Of a stretch of DNA of 64,000 nucleotides, positions 56,209-64,000 are shown piece after piece; within the stretch, counting starts at the first letter, position 1; the number at the start of each line of letters is the position of its first letter. A model generated the notes under the pieces. It saw only the letters and a program-made list of their open reading frames with translations. It ran no database searches and was not told the origin of the DNA. The position numbers were made by a program, and so were the translations under genes. The stretch spans positions 1 to 64,000 of the forward strand of contig JAPUDO010000053.1 in the NCBI GenBank assembly GCA_027493055.1, read 5' to 3'. Source of the stretch: Niabella sp. Its GTDB lineage: Bacteria; Bacteroidota; Bacteroidia; Chitinophagales; Chitinophagaceae.

Positions 56209-57363
56209 GTGTCACATTATAAATTCAGAAACGAGGTTACAGATCTGATCAGGAAAGTGCTTCGGCAAAGTGCTACTGAAGAGGAAAAAATCTTTCTCGA
56301 AAAGTATTATGATTTCTTTGAAAAGGAAGAAAATATCCTGGAGCAGCTTGATAAAGACACTAAACATAAGCTGGAAAGGCAGATGTATTCTCGTTTACAA
56401 AAGAGAACTGCAGGGAGCATTGTAAGGTACCGCATGCTGCAAAGCAGAATATTTTGGGCTGCAGCTATATTCATTGCACTATTAACCGGCAGCCTGGTTT
56501 TCTTTGCCGACTATAATTCAAAAGCTCCGGCTGGGGAAACTGCCCAGCAGATAGGGCCTGCTATAAGCAAAGCCACCCTTTTACTTGCTGATGGAACTAC
56601 CCTCCTCCTTGATTCAAATAATAATATGCACACCTCGGTACAAAACGGAGTGAACCTTTCTGTACAAAACGGACACCTGTCGTACCAGGGCAGTGCTTCT
56701 AAAGCAGCATTTAATACTATAAAAACTTCCAAAGGTGGTCTGTTCAGCCTTACACTTGCAGATGGTACCCGTGTATGGCTGAATACGGAATCATCTTTAC
56801 AATATCCTATAGCTTTCCGGGGGAACGAACGTGAAGTACGTTTAACAGGTGAGGCTTATTTTGAAGTGGCTAAAAATAAAGAAAAACCCTTTAAGGTACT
56901 GATTGAAGGAAAAGGCCGTTTAACGGTTTTAGGCACCCACTTCAATATAGCTGCCTATCCGGATAAACAATCGTTTCAGGCCACATTACTTGAAGGCCGG
57001 GTAAAAATATCTCCGATGAAAGGGAATACGGCCGATGAACAAAGCGCAAAAGAACTTGTCCCGGGAGAACAGGCCGATGTGGGATTGGGTAATATTCATA
57101 TTAACCGGGATATTGATATGGATGCGGTGATGGCATGGAAAACAGGTAAGTTCTATTTCGAAGATGCAAGATTGGAAGATATACTGACAGAGTTCTCACG
57201 ATGGTACGATATTGATATCATATATCAATGTCCTGCCGAGGTAAAAAGCCGCCGGTTTTTTATGATTATTGAACGCAACGCGCCTTTGCCTGAAGTATTG
57301 CGGGCATTGAATACAACTGATATCAGGCTTATTGTTGAAGGAAAAAGATTAACAGTTAAGTAA
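56209..57363 (+). CDS. FecR-family anti-sigma/transmembrane regulator
   Basis: 384 residues from GTG 56209; a TTG 36 bases upstream is an alternative. N-terminal cytoplasmic helices bind the sigma factor, then one membrane segment (about 82-100, IFWAAAIFIALLTGSLVFF), then the FecR domain (TIKTSKGGLFSLTLADGTRVWLN; RLTGEAYFEVAKNKEKPFKV) and a DUF4974 C-terminal domain (FYFEDARLEDILTEFSRWYDI). Interacts with the STN domain of SusC. Terminator-like hairpin lies just after. Confidence 0.92.
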   Translation: MSHYKFRNEVTDLIRKVLRQSATEEEKIFLEKYYDFFEKEENILEQLDKDTKHKLERQMYSRLQKRTAGSIVRYRMLQSRIFWAAAIFIALLTGSLVFFADYNSKAPAGETAQQIGPAISKATLLLADGTTLLLDSNNNMHTSVQNGVNLSVQNGHLSYQGSASKAAFNTIKTSKGGLFSLTLADGTRVWLNTESSLQYPIAFRGNEREVRLTGEAYFEVAKNKEKPFKVLIEGKGRLTVLGTHFNIAAYPDKQSFQATLLEGRVKISPMKGNTADEQSAKELVPGEQADVGLGNIHINRDIDMDAVMAWKTGKFYFEDARLEDILTEFSRWYDIDIIYQCPAEVKSRRFFMIIERNAPLPEVLRALNTTDIRLIVEGKRLTVK

Positions 57364-57399
57364 CCATATAAGTTTTACCAGGCTTTATTTGCTAAAAAA

Positions 57400-57436
57400 A
57401 CAAGCTTCCGCTGTGAACGGAAGCCCAGGTTTTCAG
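57400..57436 (+). terminator. Probable terminator after the FecR gene
   Basis: GCTTCCG (57404-57410), loop CTGTGAA, CGGAAGC (57418-57424), preceded by an A-run and followed by CCAGGTTTTC. Stem is solid but the T-tract is weak, so some read-through into susC is possible. Confidence 0.45.
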
Positions 57437-57493
57437 GTAATGAAATAAAAGCGACCAAACCTTTATTATAACCCTAAAAACAATTGCGAATTT

Positions 57494-60400
57494 ATGCAAT
57501 CAACTCTGTTCTTTAACAGGAGGGAACATATTTGTTCCAACCTATCCAGACAAACTTTGCTTATGGCTAAACTAACGTCATTCTTCCTGCTGGTGTTTTG
57601 CTTTCATGTAGCTGCCAGAACTGATGCACAAACCGTCACTTTCTCTGCGAAAAATGCAAGAGTTATTGAGATATTGAAACATATTCAAACGCAAACCGGC
57701 TATAATATCATATCAGAGCAGGCCTTGCTGAGCCATACTGACAGGATTAGTGTATCATTTAACAACACACCCCTTGCGGAAGCGCTTACCAGCTCTTTGC
57801 AGGGCTTATCCATAGATTTTAAGCTGGATGGTAAAACAATAGTTCTGAAAAGGGCTGATAAGAAAGTAAATGCAGCTTCATTGCCTGCCAGAAATACCGA
57901 TTCGCCTGCGGATGTTGCCGCAATGCTTTTGAGGCTGAAAGGTAAAGTGGCTACCACAGACGGTGTTCCTTTAGCTAAAGTTTCTGTGCATAACCTTACT
58001 TCAAGAAAAGGAACGCTAAGCGCCGAAGACGGATCGTTTGAGATTGAAGCAAACATAGGGGATAATCTTTCATTTACATACGTAGGGTATGGCAGTAAGC
58101 TGGTAAAAGTTTCTTCAGCCAATAACCTTTATATAGAACTGCAGGCAACAGAAACAAACCTTGACGAGTTTGTGGTAACGGGTTATGAAACTATCCGTAA
58201 AAAAAGAATGACGGGTTCAATTTCCTCGGTAAAAGCCGAAGACCTGCTGATTAACGGAACTTATACTATTGAACAAACATTGCAGGGTAAAATGCCGGGT
58301 GTTGAGGTAGTGAATAACTCAGGCCAGGTAGGCACCCGGCAAACGGTAAGGGTAAGGGGAACTTCTACACTATTAGGTAACCAGGAACCGGTATGGGTAG
58401 TGGATGGTATTATACAGGAAGATCCTCTGCCGTTTAAAGCTAAAGAACTGAACTCTTACAACTCAGAACCTTCCAATTCCGAATCACTAAAAAACTTTAT
58501 TGGCAGTACAATAGCCTGGCTGAACCCATACGATATTGAAGAAGTAACGGTATTGAAAGATGCGGCGTCTACAGCCATTTACGGGGTAAAAGCGGCCAAT
58601 GGCGTCATTCTTATTAACACGAAACGGGGAAAAAATGGCCGGGCGCCAACAGTAAGCTATAACACCAGTATTTCTACACAGTCTGTGCTTACTTATGATA
58701 AGATGAACCTGATGAATTCCCAGGAACGGGTGGATGTATCAAGAGAAATATGGGAGAAGGGAATAGTTATGCGCGCTTCTTTAGACAATATTGGTTATAA
58801 CGGTTTATTAAAACAATACCTTGAGAACAAACTGAGCTATGACGAGTTTAACAGGGGAGTAAAACAATTAGAAGTTAATAATACTGACTGGTTCGGGATG
58901 CTATATCAGAGGCCTGTCAATCAATCGCATAACCTGAGCATTAGCGGTGGCGGAGCAAACAATTCCTATTATGCTTCATTTGGAGCCAACTCACAAAAAG
59001 GACAGGCAAAAGGAAACGGCCAGACCGGCTACCAGGGAAGCGCTAACATTACCAGCAATATTACTTCACGACTTACCGCAACGGTTAAAATAGCGGGCAG
59101 CTATTCAAAAACAGACGGTTTTTTTAAGATCAACCCTTACACTTATGCTACCAGAACCAACCGGACCATTCCTGCTTATAATGAAGACGGCTCTCCCTAT
59201 TACTATTACAGAACTACAGCAGGTATGGGAATAACGCAGGCTACCCAGGGGGAGTATTTGTATAATATATTTAACGAAATAGACCAGTCTGACAACATTA
59301 ATTATAGTACCAGCCTCAACTCCAATATTAATGTACGCTATCGTTTCAACGGCGGCTTTTCCTTCGAATCTCTTTTCGGTATCAACTATGCCAATATAAA
59401 CAGTATAGGTTATCAGACGGAGCGTACATTTGCCATGACATCTGTGCGGGGATACGAATATGGCGCTTACGGCCCGCAGGATGCAGAGTACCAGCGAACC
59501 AAGCTACCTAACGGGGGACTGCTGGCTACTATGTATAACAGCAATTATAATTATACCTGGCGCAATGGTTTAAATTATGGGCGTACTTTCAATAAAGTAC
59601 ATGTAGTAAACGGCCTGGCAGGTATGGAGCTGCGCAGTAATATTTACAAATCTACCAATGCCACAGTCTATGGTTACATGCCCGACAGGGGGCTGTCGGT
59701 GGCCGCCCCGCCTCCTACTGTGCTGAACGCAAGCGGAGCCACTGCTGGTAATCCGCTCTACCAGAATAACACAACCAACACGCTTATTACCGACAGGGTA
59801 TCTAACTATGTTTCTTACTATGCCACGGGAGGCTATACTTACGACAACCGGTACACAGCTTCTTTGTCTGTAAGGGGAGATGCTTCCAACCGTTTTGGGC
59901 AGGATGTACGAACGAAGTTTAAACCTATATGGGCTGCAGGCGTCAGGTGGAATATTGCCAACGAGCAATTTTTTAACAGAACCGAATGGTTAAATGATCT
60001 GAGTTTCAGGGCCTCGTATGGCTACCAGGGGAACGTGGCCGAGAATTATGGCCCGGAGCTGATCCTCACAATACCTACGGCAACTTCTACTTTGATCAAC
60101 AATCTTACGGGAGAAGCCACCTACCGTATAGGCAGCCTGCCCTATGCCAACCTGCGGTGGGAAAAAACACAAACGGTAAACTTTGGCCTTGATTTTAGCT
60201 TCTTTAAAGGCAGAATAGGAGCCAGTCTTGAGTATTACGAAAAACGCAGTAAAGACCTGATAGTAATGAAAGAAGTGCCCTTTGAGAACGGCGTAAAAAC
60301 AATGCCGGTAAACGGAGGTGATTTGTATAACCGGGGTATTGAGGTTTCTTTGAATTTTGTGCCGGTGCGCACCAAAGATTTTACCTGGAACCTGGGCGTA

Positions 60401-61195
60401 ACCCCTTCCAAAAACATTAATAAATTGGTTAGTAAGCAGGTGCAAAATCCCACCTGGATGCGTGCAACGTCTGGCACCTACTATGTGGAGGGCTATGCAG
60501 CCTCTTCTTTCTGGGTATTTGATTTCGCAGGCTTAGATCCTGCCAATGGGCAGCCATTGTTTAATATCCCCACTTCGGCAGATAATCCGAATGCAGCATT
60601 TGATGCAGCAGCTTTCATGAAGTATGCCGGGAAATTGAATGCCGACTTTACAAGTGGCCTGAATACCAGCCTAAGATATAAAGGGCTTACGATGAGCACC
60701 TCTCTTTACCTGTCTTTAGGCAACCATAAACTTTTACCGGCTCTTTTCAACAGTGGGGTGGCTTACGGACCAAACGAATACGACAACCTGTCTAAAGAGA
60801 TGGTAAACAGGTGGCGGAAACCAGGTGATGAGCTTATAACCAATATACCTTCATTACCCAGTGCGGATCAGGTAATAATAACAATTCCCTCAGGATCGGG
60901 AACTTTTGATGGGGTAAATCAGCAACTTCAGGAAAGAGTACATACATTATATAACTACAGTTCGGCACGGGTGGTAAACGCATCTTACCTGCGTGTGAAC
61001 AATATTGTTTTGAACTATACGCTGCCTGCACATATAGCAAAGCTTATTTTCAGTAAAACAGCCAGCATTGGTTATAGCATCAATAACCCGTACACATTTG
61101 TAAGCAAGGATTATAAGGGTGTGGATCCCGAAGTGGCCTCAGGTTCGCAGCCTTTGGCACGTATTCACTCCATAAACCTTGCTATTACATTTTAG
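57494..61195 (+). CDS. SusC/RagA-type TonB-dependent transporter with STN domain
   Basis: 1233 residues. Signal peptide region up to about 45 (LTSFFLLVFCFHVAARTDAQ) preceded by a charged leader; STN domain (about 47-118: VTFSAKNARVIEILKHIQTQ ... LDGKTIVLK); carboxypeptidase-like domain (about 145-215, LKGKVATTDGVPLAKVSVHN); plug (QTLQGKMPGVEVVNNSGQVG; VWVVDGIIQEDPLP; VLKDAASTAIYGVKAANGVI); then the barrel ending in HSINLAITF. Imports oligomers together with SusD. The STN domain ties it to the upstream FecR and sigma factor. Confidence 0.97.
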   Translation: MQSTLFFNRREHICSNLSRQTLLMAKLTSFFLLVFCFHVAARTDAQTVTFSAKNARVIEILKHIQTQTGYNIISEQALLSHTDRISVSFNNTPLAEALTSSLQGLSIDFKLDGKTIVLKRADKKVNAASLPARNTDSPADVAAMLLRLKGKVATTDGVPLAKVSVHNLTSRKGTLSAEDGSFEIEANIGDNLSFTYVGYGSKLVKVSSANNLYIELQATETNLDEFVVTGYETIRKKRMTGSISSVKAEDLLINGTYTIEQTLQGKMPGVEVVNNSGQVGTRQTVRVRGTSTLLGNQEPVWVVDGIIQEDPLPFKAKELNSYNSEPSNSESLKNFIGSTIAWLNPYDIEEVTVLKDAASTAIYGVKAANGVILINTKRGKNGRAPTVSYNTSISTQSVLTYDKMNLMNSQERVDVSREIWEKGIVMRASLDNIGYNGLLKQYLENKLSYDEFNRGVKQLEVNNTDWFGMLYQRPVNQSHNLSISGGGANNSYYASFGANSQKGQAKGNGQTGYQGSANITSNITSRLTATVKIAGSYSKTDGFFKINPYTYATRTNRTIPAYNEDGSPYYYYRTTAGMGITQATQGEYLYNIFNEIDQSDNINYSTSLNSNINVRYRFNGGFSFESLFGINYANINSIGYQTERTFAMTSVRGYEYGAYGPQDAEYQRTKLPNGGLLATMYNSNYNYTWRNGLNYGRTFNKVHVVNGLAGMELRSNIYKSTNATVYGYMPDRGLSVAAPPPTVLNASGATAGNPLYQNNTTNTLITDRVSNYVSYYATGGYTYDNRYTASLSVRGDASNRFGQDVRTKFKPIWAAGVRWNIANEQFFNRTEWLNDLSFRASYGYQGNVAENYGPELILTIPTATSTLINNLTGEATYRIGSLPYANLRWEKTQTVNFGLDFSFFKGRIGASLEYYEKRSKDLIVMKEVPFENGVKTMPVNGGDLYNRGIEVSLNFVPVRTKDFTWNLGVTPSKNINKLVSKQVQNPTWMRATSGTYYVEGYAASSFWVFDFAGLDPANGQPLFNIPTSADNPNAAFDAAAFMKYAGKLNADFTSGLNTSLRYKGLTMSTSLYLSLGNHKLLPALFNSGVAYGPNEYDNLSKEMVNRWRKPGDELITNIPSLPSADQVIITIPSGSGTFDGVNQQLQERVHTLYNYSSARVVNASYLRVNNIVLNYTLPAHIAKLIFSKTASIGYSINNPYTFVSKDYKGVDPEVASGSQPLARIHSINLAITF

Positions 61196-61226
61196 CCATT
61201 TTAAAAAAATATAAAGAAATATACTA

Positions 61227-62807
61227 ATGAAACAAGTATTCCTTTTTACTATATTATTGTGCGGCTTATTATTCACTACGGGGTGTAATAAGTTTTTGGA
61301 AGAGCAGAGCCAGAACGAGATAAGACCTTCCACCATTGATGATCTCAGGGGCTTAATGTCGGCCGAAGGATACCCTTACCAGGTAACGCTTGACCAGGTT
61401 ACAGAATTCATGACGGATAATTTACAGTGTAACGGCGGCCAGGGACAAGCTAACTACACCAAAGCGGTGGCCAAAGGACGGGCTCCTTTTACCTGGTCCA
61501 AAGACGTGTACGAGGACCTGCTTTTACCTGACGGTTTTTCCAACAAAACCTTTGTGAATTCATGGGAGACTATATACGGCCAGATCTCGGGCTGTAATGT
61601 GGTGTTAGATTATATTGACAAAGTGAGCGGCAGTGAGGCCGATAAGAACAACCTGCGCGGCCAGGCGCTTGCCATGCGGGCATATTATTATTTTTTACTG
61701 GTGAATATGTACGGTAAGCCCTATAATATGCCAGGACTGGATCCTGCAAACAGTCCCGGCGTACCACTCAGGCTGAGACTGCTGGTAACAGATTCTCTTT
61801 ACCCGCGTAATTCTGTGGCTGAAGTATATCACCAGGTGGAGGCCGACCTGAAAACCGGCACAGCGCTGATGAAAGCTTACCCGCAGAACAATGGCATATA
61901 CAAAATGAGTCCGCTGGCAGCTTATGCAATGCTGTCGCGCATGTATTTATACCAGGAAAAATGGGAACAAAGCATCACTTATGCCGACTCGGCAATTGCA
62001 CTAAAGCCCGGCCTTACGCAGCTGAGTGGTTATTTGAAAACGGGAGGCTATTACGTTTATAATACTGTTGGCACACCTTACTCCGGCACTTACCAGAATC
62101 GTATTTACGACCCGGGGCTGAGCACTGAAATCATCTGGAAATATATGCCTCACGCAAGTATGGTAGGGTCAGGCACCACCACCGATGAGGTACTGAGGCC
62201 GGTATTGAGTCCCACATATTCTGCCATTTACAAGCCAGTCTATACGGTATCAAACGAGTTGCTACAGATGTATGATGCCAGACCGCAATCCGATACTGCT
62301 GTTTATCTGGGGGACTTAAGGCTTCGCACTTATTTTCGCGCGAACGGTATAATTGCGGCACCGATAATATATTATTTTTTTGGTGGCAGCTATGGCCCTG
62401 GCGGCCTGGGTATCAGGGTGTCAGAAATGTACCTGAACAGGGCCGAAGCCAGGATACAGCTGGCTATTAAAACCGGCAATACAGCACTGTTGCAACCTGC
62501 TTTGGATGACCTGAACACATTGCGCAGCGCGCGGTATGACTCCCGGAAAGCGTATGAACCGGTAGTGATGACCAATGTGCAGCAAGCGCTTGGTTTTTGC
62601 AGAGATGAAAGGCGAAAAGAATTTCCTTTTGAAGGGCATCGCTGGTTCGACCTGCGCCGTTATGGTATGCCCAGCATTACGCACTTTTACGAGGAAGACC
62701 CTGGTACCGGCCAAACTTTTACACTAGCACAGGGCGATAACCGCTACACGCTTCCCATTCCCAAAGCTGCTTTAGAAAGAAATGGTCTGCTATCTCAAAA
62801 TCCCTGA
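61227..62807 (+). CDS. SusD/RagB-family surface lipoprotein
   Basis: 526 residues. Lipobox LLFTTGC; helical TPR scaffold (AMRAYYYFLLVNMYGKPYN; SPLAAYAMLSRMYLYQEKWE); the C-terminal DERRKEFPFEGHRWFDLRRY segment is the family signature. It forms the lid of the SusC transporter and binds the substrate. 31 bases after susC. Confidence 0.97.
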   Translation: MKQVFLFTILLCGLLFTTGCNKFLEEQSQNEIRPSTIDDLRGLMSAEGYPYQVTLDQVTEFMTDNLQCNGGQGQANYTKAVAKGRAPFTWSKDVYEDLLLPDGFSNKTFVNSWETIYGQISGCNVVLDYIDKVSGSEADKNNLRGQALAMRAYYYFLLVNMYGKPYNMPGLDPANSPGVPLRLRLLVTDSLYPRNSVAEVYHQVEADLKTGTALMKAYPQNNGIYKMSPLAAYAMLSRMYLYQEKWEQSITYADSAIALKPGLTQLSGYLKTGGYYVYNTVGTPYSGTYQNRIYDPGLSTEIIWKYMPHASMVGSGTTTDEVLRPVLSPTYSAIYKPVYTVSNELLQMYDARPQSDTAVYLGDLRLRTYFRANGIIAAPIIYYFFGGSYGPGGLGIRVSEMYLNRAEARIQLAIKTGNTALLQPALDDLNTLRSARYDSRKAYEPVVMTNVQQALGFCRDERRKEFPFEGHRWFDLRRYGMPSITHFYEEDPGTGQTFTLAQGDNRYTLPIPKAALERNGLLSQNP

Positions 62808-62830
62808 TCTTTTATTTTAAAAACAAACAG

Positions 62831-63760
62831 ATGAGACAGTTAAAATATATATTAGCTTTTACAACAGGTATTGTTTTGTTATTGGTTGCCTGCCAAAAAA
62901 AAGAATCTCCGCTAACACCCTCCGGTATTGACGAATTTGGCTACTTTGTACCTCAGGGAAATAACAGCTATGACCAGCGTATTGTGAACTACTATAACAG
63001 GTATGGCAGTTACCTGCTTTACAATTTCACACCAAGGGATGCCTACTGGTCAGTTACCAAATGGGACTCTACCATAAGGGTTATTCCTGCTGATCCTGCT
63101 TATGTTGACAAACAATTAGATCTTTTAGACTCTACTTTTTTCAGGTATTATGCTGACAGCACCCTGCATAAATACCTGCCAGTGAAGTTCCTGCTGTGCA
63201 GCTCTATACGTCAGGGTACTGTAGTTACCCAGCTTGACGGCTATAATACAACTGCGCCTAACAGTGCAACAGCTTATGTTTACCAAACTTTTGTAGCCAA
63301 CTGGGGCAGCGACCGTATTTTGAAAATTAAAAATGGCACCACGGTTGATTCGGTGGCCCGCTTTAGAGGTAATATTAATTACAGCTTCCTGCGCCTGATG
63401 CAACTAACTAATAAGATGGGACGCTCCGAATTATTTGATGCCGCTTCTGATTATACTACGGCTCTTGTTACCGGTACCAATGCTGTATCAGGCAGATATA
63501 ACAGGGGTTTTATTGGCACTACAACGCTGCCTAATGCAGCTACCGACTGGTTATGGTATGTACAGGCAATTGTGCAAAACCCTTATTCTTCCCTTACTAA
63601 TGGCACAGGTATGACCGCTAATAATGCTACCCTGCAGGGCGTGCTTTCCCCGGTAAAAGACTCTACCGGGCTTATAAGGAAGAAATATGATGCGGTTATT
63701 GATTACTATAAAAGCAATTATAATATCGATCTCCAGAGAATTGGCAACGGAGCTAAATAA
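62831..63760 (+). CDS. SusCD-linked lipoprotein resembling zinc metallopeptidase family but without HExxH
   Basis: 309 residues. Lipobox LLLVAC. The layout resembles the putative zinc-binding peptidase lipoproteins usually found after SusD (RIVNYYNRYGSYLLYNF, a long helical segment DKQLDLLDSTFFRYYADSTL, then KYLPVKFLLCSS), but where those carry a HExxH helix this protein reads RGNINYSFLRLMQLTNKMG, with no His or Glu pair. So I read it as a probable non-catalytic member, perhaps a surface glycan/peptide binder. Family assignment is by eye. Confidence 0.6.
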   Translation: MRQLKYILAFTTGIVLLLVACQKKESPLTPSGIDEFGYFVPQGNNSYDQRIVNYYNRYGSYLLYNFTPRDAYWSVTKWDSTIRVIPADPAYVDKQLDLLDSTFFRYYADSTLHKYLPVKFLLCSSIRQGTVVTQLDGYNTTAPNSATAYVYQTFVANWGSDRILKIKNGTTVDSVARFRGNINYSFLRLMQLTNKMGRSELFDAASDYTTALVTGTNAVSGRYNRGFIGTTTLPNAATDWLWYVQAIVQNPYSSLTNGTGMTANNATLQGVLSPVKDSTGLIRKKYDAVIDYYKSNYNIDLQRIGNGAK

Positions 63761-63780
63761 ACCCTTAAAATAAAAAAAGA

Positions 63781-64000
63781 ATGCGTTACAAAAAAATGAT
63801 GTGGGCAGCAGCAATTGCCGGTATTACGCTGGCATCGTGCATGCCCTCGCAAACGCCCACCAGAAAAAAAATGCCGGGCTACTTAGATGCGGGTACTTTC
63901 GAAACCGCACAACCCTTTAAGACGCGCGAAGCACGCATGAAAGAATTTTCACTGGCGACAACGAACGAAAGCCTGTTGTTTAACGGCAACATGCAGCATT
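63781..64000 (+). CDS. Lipoprotein, partial (runs off window)
   Basis: The first 73 codons are visible: signal peptide and lipobox (AAIAGITLASC, Cys20), then a basic stretch TPTRKKMPGYLDAG. It is 20 bases downstream of the previous gene and therefore probably the fifth gene of the SusCD operon. Family not recognised. Confidence 0.7.
   Translation, partial: MRYKKMMWAAAIAGITLASCMPSQTPTRKKMPGYLDAGTFETAQPFKTREARMKEFSLATTNESLLFNGNMQH

Overview
The window is a chromosomal segment of a Bacteroidota bacterium, most probably a member of the Chitinophagaceae (inferred). The lineage clues are a SusC/SusD locus driven by an ECF sigma factor and a FecR-type anti-sigma factor, the gliding lipoprotein GldH, DUF5689, DUF1501 and DUF1800 proteins, flexirubin/dialkylresorcinol pigment genes (darA, darB), TAnnTTTG-type -7 promoter elements, and few recognisable Shine-Dalgarno sites. 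No rRNA, tRNA or CRISPR array was recognised.

Layout. 1-4346 (minus): nucleotide-sugar genes for surface polysaccharide: a partial UDP-glucuronate decarboxylase, UDP-glucose dehydrogenase, rfbA, a four-helix-bundle protein and rfbB. 4560-7281 (plus): an HGSNAT-like membrane acyltransferase, then a ketosynthase/ACP pair that looks like aryl-polyene (flexirubin) machinery. 7923-10193: katG, with non-coding, palindrome-rich DNA on both sides. 10856-14425: a secreted propeller-like protein, lpxH, a RelE/HigB-Xre toxin-antitoxin pair lying between a truncated and an intact copy of an EamA transporter gene. 14456-20248: a DUF5689 lipoprotein and TonB receptor, with a divergent secreted endonuclease/exonuclease/phosphatase-fold enzyme. 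20307-25918: an Rpn nuclease, gnd and an M16 peptidase.

26101-39635 is the second part of the pigment locus. On the minus strand lie a small secreted protein, darA and darB. On the plus strand lie a barrel protein, a GT2-DUF2062 fusion, a 1279-residue MMPL-acyltransferase-methyltransferase fusion, a CrtI-like oxidoreductase and a C45 acyltransferase/peptidase. An Rpn-family nuclease gene sits inside this run, bracketed by an 80-bp direct repeat copied from the 3' end of the MMPL gene. A heavy-metal-domain protein follows it.

39735-45269: a gldH-histidine kinase-response regulator operon, yicC, a candidate small RNA or attenuator, an LpxD-like acyltransferase and a DUF72 protein. 45344-47342: a barrel protein, then an IS200/IS605-type Y1 transposase between three copies of a roughly 240-bp palindrome-rich repeat whose 5' hairpin carries the GTAG mark of REP elements. 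47345-55214: housekeeping genes (yjjG-like, SDR, BatD, DUF3817, serS) plus a DUF1501/DUF1800 pair and a cytochrome c lipoprotein. 55472-64000: an ECF sigma factor, FecR, STN-containing SusC, SusD, a lipoprotein resembling a Zn-metallopeptidase but without HExxH, and a lipoprotein cut by the window edge.

The best leads are the 80-bp duplication around the Rpn gene, the transposase/REP-like repeat island, the split pigment locus with its three-domain fusion, the toxin-antitoxin replacement of a transporter paralogue, and the candidate RNA upstream of yicC. Statements on families come from motif recognition by eye; no database search was run.
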